Shown piece by piece: positions 44,238-55,361 of a DNA stretch of 64,000 nucleotides; position 1 is the stretch's first letter; each line of letters begins with the position of its first letter. Source of the stretch: Eutreptiella sp. 'Long Island Sound 2002' (Eukaryota > Euglenozoa > Euglenophyceae > Eutreptiales > Eutreptiaceae); assembly GCA_964036045.1 (NCBI GenBank), contig OZ038380.1:171367245-171431244 (forward strand). Reading direction: 5' to 3'. The notes beneath the pieces are model-generated. The model saw only the letters and a list, made by a program, of their open reading frames with translations. It did no database searches and had not been told where the DNA came from. The translations under genes were made by a program, and so were the position numbers.

Positions 44238-45395
44238 CTGCAGTCAACCACGCAGAGCAAAGGGTGGGAGCGGGAAAGAGCGGGGGACGAGGGGCATAGA
44301 TACGCATGGAACAGCATAGATTTGGTACGAAATACAATGCGTCACTTCCAGTTTAGCAGGTACCAGAGCATGATGAGGTACCAGCAGGCTTTTCTGTAAT
44401 TGTATTGGCGGTTTTGAAGTCCTCCCCCCTCCATCACCACCGCTCTGGCAAACAGTCTGCTTTGTGTGAGACCACAAAGGGACCCACTACTTTCTTTGTT
44501 CCATGGATTGCACTATGCCACTATGGGCTTTCAAAGTGTACATTTGGGAGCTACTACTTGGCACCCCCTTATTTCAACCAGGGTTGACACGAACCATTGC
44601 GCGGCGGCCCCATGACATGACACAGCCCAAGCCCCCCTCCCCCCCCCCCGCCCCATGGCTGGGTAAGCTCCAATCCAGGACGCCTGCCTATATATGGCTG
44701 TCAAAGTCACAAAAGATATGAGGCCTAATTGGCTTTGGAAACCTCTGGAGCTTTCCAAATCCGATCCGAAGACCGGGGTTGGACGGGTAATTGAGAAGCC
44801 TGCATGGCTCCCATGAGGCTAAAGGGCGGGAGGGAGATTGGGGGTGTGCTTGGGTGCTCCCACCCCAAAGATCAAGTTGCACCTGGCACGATATCGAGCA
44901 ACGGAAAGCTGCCTTTCCAGCAACTCGTCGCTGGGATGAACGCGGAGAGGGCTTTGCCGATGGGGCTCGACGCTCACAGCCCCACCCTTGCATGCATTTT
45001 CGTGCAAATTGCACTTCCCTTGGTCTAGGGCGGAAGGATTCATTCGTCATGCCTCACAAATGCTTGTATGGCGTGCAAGAAAGCAACCCATGCAAGATGT
45101 GGAGTGTCTTGACTTCATGTGTAAAATGGTTTGGCAGTGTTGGCCATGTTTTCAAGGTTGGAAGACACAACATGAGCCCCGGAAAGCATAACGTTGGCGT
45201 GCCAATATATGGACATCTTGAAATCACCTCCCTTCCAAATGTTAATTCTGTTCTTGGAGGGAAAAATACCCCTCCACCCCTAAGGGCGAAGTACCCATGC
45301 AAACATTGGATGGGAAACCACCTTGCGGTGGACCATCCATTGGAAGCATGTACATAGACCACGGTGCAAGGCAAAACTAAGTCATTTGGGCGAAT

Positions 45396-45785
45396 GTGGC
45401 CGTTGATCTCGTACGGATTTCGGCTGTTGCACTGGCTGAAAACGAAATGCTCACACAAACGAACGACAACATAGGGCTCATGCACAACACATGTGCAACA
45501 CAGTCCAAACAAGTCGAAACAAAGTCCAAACAAGTCGAAACAAAGTCGAAACAAGTCGGCACAAAGTCGAAACAAGTCGAAACAAAGAACAAACAAGTGG
45601 AAACAAAGTCCAAACAAGTCGAAACAAAGTTGAAAGAAGTCGAAACAAAGTCCAAACAAGTCGAAACAAAGTCGAAACAAGTTGGCCCAAAGTCGAAACA
45701 AAGTCGAAACAAAGTCGAAACAAGTCGGAGGAAAGTCGAAAAAAGTCGAAACGAGTCAAAACAAAGTCCAAACAAGTCGAAATAA
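45396..45785 (+). CDS. Heptad-repeat ORF (KQVETKS)n, doubtful gene
   Basis: From about 45500 to 45800 a 21-bp unit repeats about 13 times and encodes seven-residue KQVETKS units, which would form a charged coiled coil. Splice context and start are not convincing, and the opposite strand is also open across the array. It is best viewed as a minisatellite that happens to be a multiple of three. Confidence 0.25.
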   Translation: MAVDLVRISAVALAENEMLTQTNDNIGLMHNTCATQSKQVETKSKQVETKSKQVGTKSKQVETKNKQVETKSKQVETKLKEVETKSKQVETKSKQVGPKSKQSRNKVETSRRKVEKSRNESKQSPNKSK

Positions 45786-45800
45786 AGTCCAAACAAGTCG
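45500..45800. repeat. 21-bp minisatellite
   Basis: The unit is AAACAAGTCGAAACAAAGTC plus one base, with GGAGGA and GGCCC variants. Confidence 0.9.
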
Positions 45801-46784
45801 GAGGAAAGCGGCCGCGCTGCGAAGCCTTGACCTTAGTCACAAACCAATCGATCACAGTGGGGCTCAGCTACTGACATGAGGGGCGCTGAGGTGTAGCCCC
45901 AGGCACCATTGGTTCACCCGGTTCCTGCTCGGCCTCACTTCTATGGCCGTCCACCAGCCATCTTGTGTTGGCTGTAGGTCCCCGTGTGAAGGTTACACCA
46001 CGCCGTGCCAGCAGGAGATCTACTTCCGCGTCCAACCTCAAGTATGTCTGGCGAGTGTCGAGCCCGGTGCAGGTTATCGTGTTGGATGTGCTTTCCATTG
46101 CCGCTTCCGGTAGTGTCGGCTTCCGGCCGGTGGTTGGCGGTCAACCGCTGACGGTTACGGCCAACGTTCCGCGATGACCGGACACTGCTGTAGAAATGGA
46201 AACACAACCAAAACAAGCACCAACAAATGTCCCACAATACATTCAGTATGCAATTGCTGAACCAACATGGCCGTCAAGATGGGTTCTGCCGTTCTTCTTT
46301 TGTGCCATCAGATGGTGATTCTCAAACAAAGTAGGCAGCCTCCTCCACCTCCCGATAAAGCGTGTGGGGCTTCCTCCGCTTTGCACGGCGCGCGCCGGGG
46401 GTCTCGAACCAGAGCACTCCGTTTTTGGCAACACAAACCCATCATGGGAGAGTTCAAAAATTATGGGCCACTGCAGCAGCCAGAGAGGGACACAGGTGAT
46501 GGCAGCGCTGAGAGACACACCAATGAACCAAGGCGGGCTTTTTGGCCGGCAAGGTCCGCGCTCCTTGTCCATGAGGGATTTTGAGTCGGACGGGGCGTTT
46601 CCAGTAAGGGCCCCGCTTTTAGGACAGCTGTCCATTACTCACACGCATAAGGGCTTGAAGACGAAATTTTCCCACGGTTTGGGCCGGAAGCACCAGACCC
46701 TCCGGCCTTGCACACCCTTGGGCCACGCCACACCTCTGAATAGTCCCTGACTCCAAGCAAAGAGGGGGGGCTGGTGCAAGGTAC

Positions 46785-47018
46785 CGTGCAAAATGGCGTT
46801 CTTCGTCTGCCAAACGTCCAGAACACGCGCTGCAATAGCAGAGGACTCGGGGCTTTCGCTACCAAGGAAATCCCGCAGCTGTGCTGCCACTTCTTGCACA
46901 GTGATGTCCAGGTTCCCATGAGTCAGCACGTGATTCCTGACGATGGAGATAGCGTCCTCTGTGAGCGCAGATCGGTCAAAGGCCCCATACTCAGAATCTT
47001 CCGGGTGCGTGATCTCCA
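46785..47018 (-). CDS. Exon of an unidentified minus-strand gene (78 codons)
   Basis: It has an acceptor GTTGCAGCCGCAG and a donor CACG/GTACC. The 234-bp exon is balanced in composition and reads like a folded domain: EITHPEDSEYGAFDRSALTE, then DITVQEVAAQLRDFLG, then VLDVWQTKNAILHG. Mostly helical. I do not recognise the family. It may be upstream of the exons at 44.2 and 42.1 kb in the same gene. Confidence 0.55.
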
Positions 47019-49350
47019 CTGCGGCTGCAACGCGGATGTGAATAGGAGGATAGAGCATCGAGGGGGTCGGACATGGGAAGAGAAAGGACGACCACACAGA
47101 ACGTGCATGGGGAAAGACGAGAGCGTGGAGTAAGGTCGGGCGCTGCGAGGGCGCTACTGAGCCAGTGACACCACCTCAGGCTGATAGGTAGAGTGCCCCG
47201 GCGATCTCCGGACTCCAGCGAAGCATTGTTATTACTGCTTGCCCTTGGGGGAATCCCTGCCGGCTCGCAGGGCTGCACCTCACCACAGTGGATTGATTTC
47301 TTCCGAACTGAGAGTGTCTTAATACCAAGTGGCACCGCATGGTATGTCAGCCCTTCATGCCAATATCTTCGCTTGTAAAGCCATGCTCAGTAGATGTGTG
47401 TGAGACAACCAATGGAATTCAACAAGATCAAGGCGTCCACTGAGATACATCACCTCTACTGCTCTGTTGGCACTGCAGTAATGTTTCCGCTGTGTTCCCA
47501 TTGCGGCCTTTCCTCCCTCTCAGCAGGACAAGGACTGTGCGTCCGCGAAACTGGAGACTCAGCAACGCAGGCAATGCATGAATTAGGGTGCACGTCACTC
47601 AACGGCAATCAAACCAGATAACCCAGGGACCTTTTGATGGGATGGAAAGCTGGGGGGGGGGGGAATTCACCGTCCGCTGGGGCGGGGGGGGGTGCATTTT
47701 CCAGACACCGCCTCTGGTAGACGATGCACCTGATGGACGGCGCTCTTGGACAGAGTAGGTCTGCCAACGCATTGTCTGCACTACTAGTCTGCCAGGCACC
47801 CTGTCTATTATCATTCCCTTGCACATGCACATACACCAGTTGCTTGCTCTTCGCTGAGTGCGCACAGCTTTGACCACAACCTACCCTTGACAGTCTTTAC
47901 TGCACATACAAAAAAATTGTCTGCTCCGTGCCGAATGTGCATATTGCGTTGCTATTTTGCATGTATGGCATACCCCCTTCGGCGCAGAGCTGCTTTTTTT
48001 GGCCTCCAGCGCCCCGATTCAGCGGGGGAGGGGGAGCAAGAACAACAAACTGAAATCATGTTTGCGTTGAGGCAAATCAGAAAAATGGTCATTTGATAAA
48101 GAACATGTTTCTAACTTTTTATTTCAATGGCCAAAATTTTAGCACTCGGATACAACTGCACGCCCACTCACCCACCATGGCGTCGGGGGGATGCACCCGT
48201 CCTCCACCCCTTCCGGACCGCCTTGTTGACCACCTTGTTGGAGCAGCTCGTTAAACATCCTCCCCCCACCACCACCACCACCACAATAAAATTGGCACAG
48301 AGTCTCACCAAACAGACACACAGACACACAAACGCACACTGTCGTCCATCATCTGGGCCTCACGCACGCCCGGGGCCATCTTCGACAGCATGTCTGCGGG
48401 CAGACCACAGTGCAGCACCTCAAACACTTTGTTAGATCAAACCACATTAGATCAGGCCCACAATTCTGGCAAGACCACACACCCACACACCCTTTGGGCC
48501 CATTTGCAAACCATGCTCCAAGAGTTGGTGGTTCAAAACCCGTTTAAAATAGTTTCTTTGTCCAATAAAAATATCCCCCAAGGTGTTCCTGGATGGGACA
48601 ATGGTATTTCCGAATGGAAACTTCCCTGTGTGGATTCACCCTTGCCCCCCCCTCCCCTCCCCCATTTGAATTCCCTGAGCATGTGAAGCACATGAGTGGG
48701 GGTTTAGGCTTCGAAAATTTTCGGAAATTCGCTGCTGGGCAGACAATCTGCTGCTTGGCATGGGCGATGGTGGGGGTCTGCAAGGGTCGAGGTGGTAAAT
48801 GGGGATAGGCAAGCGCACTGCCACCACACCCTGCCCGCCCTCCCCCACCTGCTTCGCCATGCGCAGTGTGATCCCTGACGGCCTGCCACTGCAAACAGGT
48901 GCCATGCATGACGTACATGGGGACCACCCTAATTTGCCCCCCCCCCCCCGCCCAAATAAAAGAAAGCGAGAGAACCAGACCCGTGGTTAGAGACGTGCGT
49001 GTATGCTTGTGCACACTTACTTTCCATGGCTATGCACGCCTACGCACGCTTACACCCCAACACTCCGCACGCTTGTGTACGCTTGGGCTCGGGGACACAG
49101 AGGTGGACCTCTTGTATAGTGATGCACAGGTTCTTTGCACAAAAAAAATTGGTGCTCGTGGAATTTTTGTTTAAGAGCACTGTGTGCCGAAAAAGGCGAT
49201 AAGGGGCTTTCAGGTCAAAAAAAAAAGTTTGCACGCTTGCGCACGCTTGGACGGGGAGATGGCGCACACTTACGCAAACTTACCGCCTAAAACTGCGCAC
49301 GCTTGCGCACGCTTAACCCTGGTCTGTGTGCACGCTTCTAACCACCGGTC
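47019..49350. other. No supported exon; decayed GCACGCTT-type repeats near the right end
   Basis: Between about 49020 and 49340 the octamer GCACGCTT and one-base variants occur around ten times, mostly followed by GC, AC or GG. Poly-G/C runs lie at about 47652 and 48944. Confidence 0.45.
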
Positions 49351-51084
49351 TGGACTGGAAGTACACCCACACCCATTCACTCACAGTTTGACACATGACC
49401 AAACTTCTAGGATGAGGGGCACAGCCCTAGAGCACCCGTAGGCCCTCACTGGGCTATAACCGCCGTCATCCCATCCGTCTAGCACGCATCGCACCTTGAG
49501 GAAAGAATGTTGTTATTGAAAGTGTCCTGCCTTGCTTTGTGGAGCTGTACTATGATGTACTCACCTATGGTTTGCCCTGAAACCACTCTGCCACGTTGTA
49601 ATGTATTGCACCGTACTGCTACAGTACTTTTACCAGAGCGAGCACATTGGTACTACGTTCTCAACAAAGACAAACATACTGAGTAACGTTGATACCGTAA
49701 GATTACTGCCGCTATCCGCAAAAGGGGAAGTAAGGACTGGAAGTACACCCACACCCATTCACTCACAGTTTGACACATGACCAAACTTCTAGGATGAGGG
49801 GCACAGCCCTAGAGCACCCGTAGGCCCTCACTGGGCTACAACCGCCGTCATCCCATCCGTCTAGCACGCATCGCACCTTGAGGAAAGAATGTTGTTATTC
49901 AAAGTGTCCTGCCTTGCTTTGTGGAGCTGTACTATGATGTACTCACCTATAGTTTGCCCTGAAACCACTCTGCCACGTTGTAATGTATTGTACCGTCCTG
50001 CTACAATACTTTTACCAGAGCGAGCACATTGGTACTACGTTCTCAACAAAGACAAACATACTGAGTAACGTTGATACCGTAAGATCACTGCCGCTATCCC
50101 CAAAAGGGGAAGTAAGGACTGGAAATACACCCACACCCATTCACTCACAGTTTGACACATGACCAAACTTCTAGGATGAGGGGCACAGCCCTAGAGCACC
50201 CGTAGGCCCTCACTGGGCTACAACCGCCGTCATCCCATCCGTCTAGCACACATCGCACCTTGAGGAAAGAATGTTGTTATTGAAAGTGTCCTGCCTTGCT
50301 TTGTGGAGCTGTACTATGATGTACTCACCTATAGTTTGCCCTGAAACCACTCTGCCACGTTGTAATGTATTGTACCGTACTGCTACAGTACTTTTACCAG
50401 AGCGAGCACATTGGTACTACGTTCTCAACAAAGACAAACATACTGAGTAACGTTGATACCGTAAGATTACTGCCGCTATCCCCAAAAGGGGAAGTAAGGA
50501 CTAGAAGTACACCCACACCCATTCACTCACAGTTTGACACATGACCAAACTTCTAGGATGAGGGGCACAGCCCTAGAGCACCCGTAGGCCCTCACTGGGC
50601 TATAACCGCCGTCATCCCATCCGTCTAGCACGCATCGCACCTTGAGGAAAGAATGTTGTTATTGAAAGTGTCCTGCCTTGCTTTGTGGAGCTGTACTATG
50701 ATGTACTCACCTATAGTTTGCCCTGAAACCACTCTGCCACGTTGTAATGTATTGTACCGTACTGCTACAGTACTTTTACCAGAGCGAGCACATTGGTACT
50801 ACGTTCTCAACAAAGACAAACATACTGAGTAACGTTGATACCGTAAGATTACTGCCGCTATCCGCAAAAGGGGAAGTAAGGACTGGAAGTACACCCACAC
50901 CCATTCACTCACAGTTTGACACATGACCAAACTTCTAGGATGAGGGGCACAGCCCTAGAGCACCCGTAGGCCCTCACTGGGCTATAACCGCCGTCATCCC
51001 ATCCGTCTAGCACACATCGCACCTTGAAGAAAGAATGTTGTTATTCAAAGTGTCCTGCCTTGCTTTGTGGAGCTGTACTATGAT
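49351..51084. repeat. 382-bp tandem repeat, about 4.5 units
   Basis: Units start at 49351, 49734, 50115, 50498 and 50880 (GGACTGGAAGTACACCC or close), with spacing 381-383. The units are nearly identical. The array ends abruptly at TGTACTATGAT/ATGATCC. No ORF is conserved in the unit. Confidence 0.97.
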
Positions 51085-53818
51085 ATGATCCAAGGCAGAA
51101 ATTTCGCAGATGCACACGGCAAACACAAACGCTGTGCAGTGATCCAACCGGAATGGCCTCGGACTTGACTGGGCTCGTTCTTCTGACCCGCACCGCTTAG
51201 GTCTGCCCAGCCGGCCAAAGAGTTGCGCTCCAGGCGCCCCCGGTCAGAACAGGCGGAAGAATTGTATCAGAAATTTTGCTCAGGATTTTTGTTTCACAAT
51301 ACATAGTCCTCCCAACCCCTGCAATGGGTAGTATCACAGCCCCCAGCACAGCCATGTGTAGCACCTGGCCCCGGTTGCAGTGTTGCTTGTAGGTACTGCT
51401 TTGCCCGTCACTTGTCTCTGCCTCCGGCCCTTCCCCATCGCAGGTTATTGATACCCCAACCGCATACCCAACCGCTGTCGCACTCCCGTGCGGCTCGGTC
51501 CAAGAGGGCCACGAGATGGGGTGGGCTACTGAGTGCATGTGTGGGGGGGGGGGGTGAGACCTAATTGTGTGTGGGGGGGAGGGGGGGTGCCATAAAGGCC
51601 GAGCAAGTATGCCGGTTCAAACTTCTGGGTGTATGCATGTGTTTGCCTTTTGAGGAGGGAATCCTCCACTGGCAGATGGGTGGGCTGGGTCCCCACTCAT
51701 TTGGTTGGGGATGCGGAGGGTGAGTTCTAGCAATTTCGGGAGGGCTGGCAGCCTGCTCCGCTCAGCAAACAACGGCAGTGCGATGGCAGTCCTGACGCCG
51801 CATGCAGAGGTTGAAGGGGGGTTCCTCCGCCCAGGGAAACCCCTGGGCCAGCACTGACATGCCCCACCACGCAACGCACACTGCAAACACCCCACCACAA
51901 TGACGCGCACGAAAACCCAACGTAAGCGCATGGCAGAATGTGAGTGGAAGCAAGTGACCGAGTGGAAGCAAAAGGCCTCGGCGTCGTGGCACCAAAACGC
52001 CAGAGTAGAAGGGCCACAGTGTCGAGCCCAAATGGCCGGCGCGCCGCGCAGCCCTCTGCAACGAGGCGCAAGACCTTGGCGTCGAGGCACTAGGGGCACA
52101 AGGTGCAAAGCCGCACCAGGTAACAGCGCGGAGCCACACGGACGACGGGGAGCGCACGGAGCACGCGAGTGCGGCCCCAAAACACACACATGGTCTGGGC
52201 TGCGCTGCCTCGGGTAGGGTGGCCGCACTCAACCGCCAAGGCATGAGGCACCCGAATGGTATGGTACGGCCCTGCTAAGTCCAAGTTTAAATCCCTCCCT
52301 CCGTCCCTCCCTGTGGGCCTCTCCGGTTCCTGCTTGCCATCTCCCTCCGTCACTCCCTGTCAATCCCTGTCCTTCCGTCATGCCTTCCCTCTCTCCGTCC
52401 CTTGCGTGGCACCGCGCACGGATGCAGCACAGAACCAGTCATGACATTCCGCGGGTGGTCTGCGTAGTATCCCTGAGGCACATTGACTGGGTGGTCCACG
52501 TCCAGGTTCTCCAGTGCGTGGGCCTGCTGATTCTCCTGCTTGGAATCCTGCATGTCACTGTCACATGTGGAGCATGGGCTTTGGGCCAGGGTTTAGGGCA
52601 CCGCATGAGACGCCAAGCCACAGGCCCCTTCCTCCCTTGAGACAATGCTATGGCACCCAGGGACAGACCAACGGGTACAGCTTATTAGTCATGTGATACG
52701 CAAAATTGTTTTCGGGGGTACACACCTGACACACAAAAATACGCTTGGGGTATACACTGGACACACAAACCGGAAGTGTGGCACCGGGGACGAATGGCGA
52801 TGTCTGTGATAGAACGCCAGCAATGCGCAGGACGTTTTCAACTTGAAAAAAAAAACTCAGGCCGTGCAGTTACCAGCCCATTATTTGGGCACACAATTGG
52901 ACGGCACTAGAAGGGCAACCAACGGCGGTTGAAGGGTAACCAACGGCAGGTGGAGGGCAGGACTGTCCTTAACAGGGGAAAAAAGTCCTCCGTTACGCCC
53001 AGATTGTGCAGAGAAGACCGCTTCAACCGCCATACCCTCCAACCGCCGTCAGTTACCCTCCAACCGCCGTCGGTCACCCTCCAACTGCCGTCTGTTAACC
53101 CCCAAACCGCCGTCGGTGCTCCCTCAGAAGATGAGCGGCGACTTTGGTAAGTAGTTGCATCGATCGATGCCTCAAGGTACGCAGCGACTGAACCCAAAAT
53201 TTTTATTCCTCTGTGTTACACGAATCCATGAGCGCGTCAGAATAGGCAAGAAGACAAGTCCCCTGGCGCCTCCAAACGATGATGCGGCGATACGAAGTGG
53301 CCATGGAAGGTGTAGGTTTGTGTAACACTGTCCCATGCGCCTGTAAAAATGCTGCAGGAGAGAGGCTTCCGTGTATTGAGGGAGGAAGCACCTCCCTAAC
53401 CCCATATCCTATCACCAGTGTCGCATTAGGGTTTGGGCAAACTGTACTCTATGGGCGCAGTAGACTGGAACTCTGAAGCAGGGTGGGGGACTGAGCATCG
53501 TGGGGTGAACCATACCTGGAAACCACTTCCACATTGAGAGCGATGTCCCCTGTCTTCGAAATATTGAAGGAGACCTGCAAGCGGGGGATTACTTAGTGAT
53601 ACTGGGTGGGGCTGCTATCCTGGCCTTCCTGGGATTTGTAGGTGGGTGGGTGGGTGGGACCCACCCACCCACCAGATCAGAAAATTTGTCTTCAGTGGAA
53701 AAATGAAATTTATTAAAGGAGCCGGGAAATGGAGGCCGATTTGGTGGCCTCAGAACCCCCCTGTGTGGTATCGGTATTGGCCACTAAACAATCCCCTGCA
53801 TGCAAGACAAAACAAAAC
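51085..53818. other. No supported exon; AACCGCC motif cluster at 52910-53125
   Basis: Around 53033-53125 a 20-bp unit ACCCTCCAACCGCCGTCNGT repeats four to five times, with reversed relatives at 52913-52960. A minus-strand frame at 51197-51538 is open (with a hydrophobic MAVLGAVILPIAGVG) but lacks clear splice sites. Confidence 0.4.
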
Positions 53819-53941
53819 CTGTTGGCCTTTTTTCAGATTGTCTCCTTTGATGGCCTTTCGCTTCACGTGGAAATTTCCTGATGACGATGCAATGAAGCCG
53901 AATCCTTTCTGGTGATTCCACGAATCGACCTTGCCCACCAC
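53819..53941 (-). CDS. Cold-shock-domain exon
   Basis: Cold-shock domains bind single-stranded RNA or DNA. The exon has an acceptor CATGTCTTTGTAG, exactly 41 phase-0 codons and a donor CAACAG/GTTTTG. It reads VGKVDSWNHQKGFGFIASS, containing the RNP1 motif KGFGFI preceded by the family's G-x-V-x-x-W, then FHVKRKAIK at the RNP2 position (normally VFVH) and LKKGQQ, the usual start of strand 4. The domain is completed in a later exon not identified. A transposon lies within the upstream intron only 22 bp from the acceptor. Confidence 0.75.
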
Positions 53942-53962
53942 CTACAAAGACATGAGGGTACA

Positions 53963-55118
53963 GGGGGGGGGGGGGACTTTGCGGCGGGATTATTTCGCCA
54001 TGGGATATTTCGCAGCGGGTTTATTTCGCATGCAATCTTGAATTTGCTGTGAGAAATTTCGCACCCACCTGCTGTGAGCCGACCTTTGGTTGGTGCTGGT
54101 TGCTGTTACTTACTGATGCTTTGCAGTTGAGTCCTAGAGGGTTGTTGTTCCTTCCTGATGAGTTGCTGGTTGCTGGTGGTTGTTACTTCATGGTGGTGGT
54201 TGTTATTTCGTGGTGGTTGCTGGTGTTTTCCAGATGCATTGCTGTTACCGTTCCATCCCTGCAAGGCACAGTACTCTGCACTTAGACCATTGAACAAAGG
54301 CTGCAATGAACAGTTGAAGAACTGTTTTAGATGGCTGCAATTGACAATTGCAGCTGAGGAAAAAATGGCTGGGGTGCACAAAAACAGTTGAAGGTGGGCA
54401 TCTCTTTTCCCCATATTTCAGTAAGCATTTGATGTAACCAGCCGACAAATACAATTTTGAAGCCTCCCGCCGTTGATCATCATCCCAATCAGCCCACGCC
54501 TTTTTCGAATATGCAGCCCGATGCGTGTTGCGGTGTGCTCCAGCATTGGCTTTCAAGTGCTGGACCATTGCAGAAATGTTCTTCTGGCGTTCATCAGTTT
54601 TGGGCTGGGGCTTCAAAAACCGAAGCATGGCAAAGAGAAAACTGCACAGCGTATGCAAAAAGAAGGACAACTGTGCAAAAAAGAGAGTTTCAACGGCGAG
54701 AGGCTTTAAACCCACAGGTGCATGTGTTTTACTGGGCCCATGATTTTAAGCAGACACAATATGACTTGGAGGTCGTGTGATGCTGACCATGTCCCGTCTA
54801 CGTGCACATCGTGGCTGACAATGCATGGCGAAGGCAAAGTCAGTTCAGCACGCCATTGCTGGCAGTTGGCTGTGGACGAGACTGCTGTCAATTATTTTCC
54901 ATCCCTGCAAAGAATGTAGCAAGCTGCAGGCAAAGTTCGCAAGTGTACCTTGCGTACAGCAATGATGGAAGGGCACAACAGACAAGACATTTTGCTAAAT
55001 TTCGCAGCGGGTTTATTTCGCACAGCGGCCTGAAAATTACGTGGGAAATTTCGCACCAATTTGAAATGCGAAATATCCCACGGCGAAATAATCCCGCCGC
55101 GAAATTTCCCCCCCCCCC
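53963..55118. mobile_element. Terminal-inverted-repeat element with TTTCGC-rich ends (1.16 kb)
   Basis: The left end is a G13 run then ACTTTGCGGCGGGATTATTT and CGCCATGGGATATTTCGCA. The right end is its reverse complement with a few mismatches, closing with a C11 run, an inverted repeat of about 50 bp. Further copies of CAGCGGGTTTATTTCGCA lie just inside both ends. The target duplication is unclear because of the homopolymer ends. A minus-strand ORF inside (54245-54715; KNISAMVQHLKANAGAHRN onward) is not a recognised transposase. Superfamily undetermined. Confidence 0.75.
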
Positions 55119-55299
55119 TTTACGTAAAGGCTGGTTGCCGGTGTTGCGCTCCAACCGTATCCCTCCACTCCGACTGCGGCTGCAACGGTTTTGGAACCAA
55201 GGCCCCCCCCAACCGCGTTCCCATCCGGTTTTACAAGCGTGTGCCCTGTGGCCTCCCTCTCCTTCAAGCGCAGGCCAGCGAAGCAATGCAGCATGGAAC

Positions 55300-55361
55300 C
55301 TTTTTGGTGGTCTCGTAGGCCGCATCTGCGGTTGCTTTACCGGCATTCACGGCCTGAAGGA
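55300..55361 (-). CDS. Small helical exon upstream of the cold-shock exon
   Basis: It has an acceptor TTTGCTATCCACAG, a 62-bp open segment reading LQAVNAGKATADAAYETTKK, and a donor AAAAAG/GTTCC. It is on the same strand as the cold-shock exon and 1.4 kb upstream, so possibly the same gene. Product unknown. Confidence 0.4.

Noticed and set aside
45377-45855. Minus-strand Leu/Phe/Cys-rich ORFs as membrane proteins
   Set aside because: They are antisense readings of the 21-bp minisatellite.
46380-46410. tRNA 3' half suggested by GGTTCGAGACCCC on the minus strand
   Set aside because: The flanking bases do not pair as a T arm, and there is no A box at the right distance.
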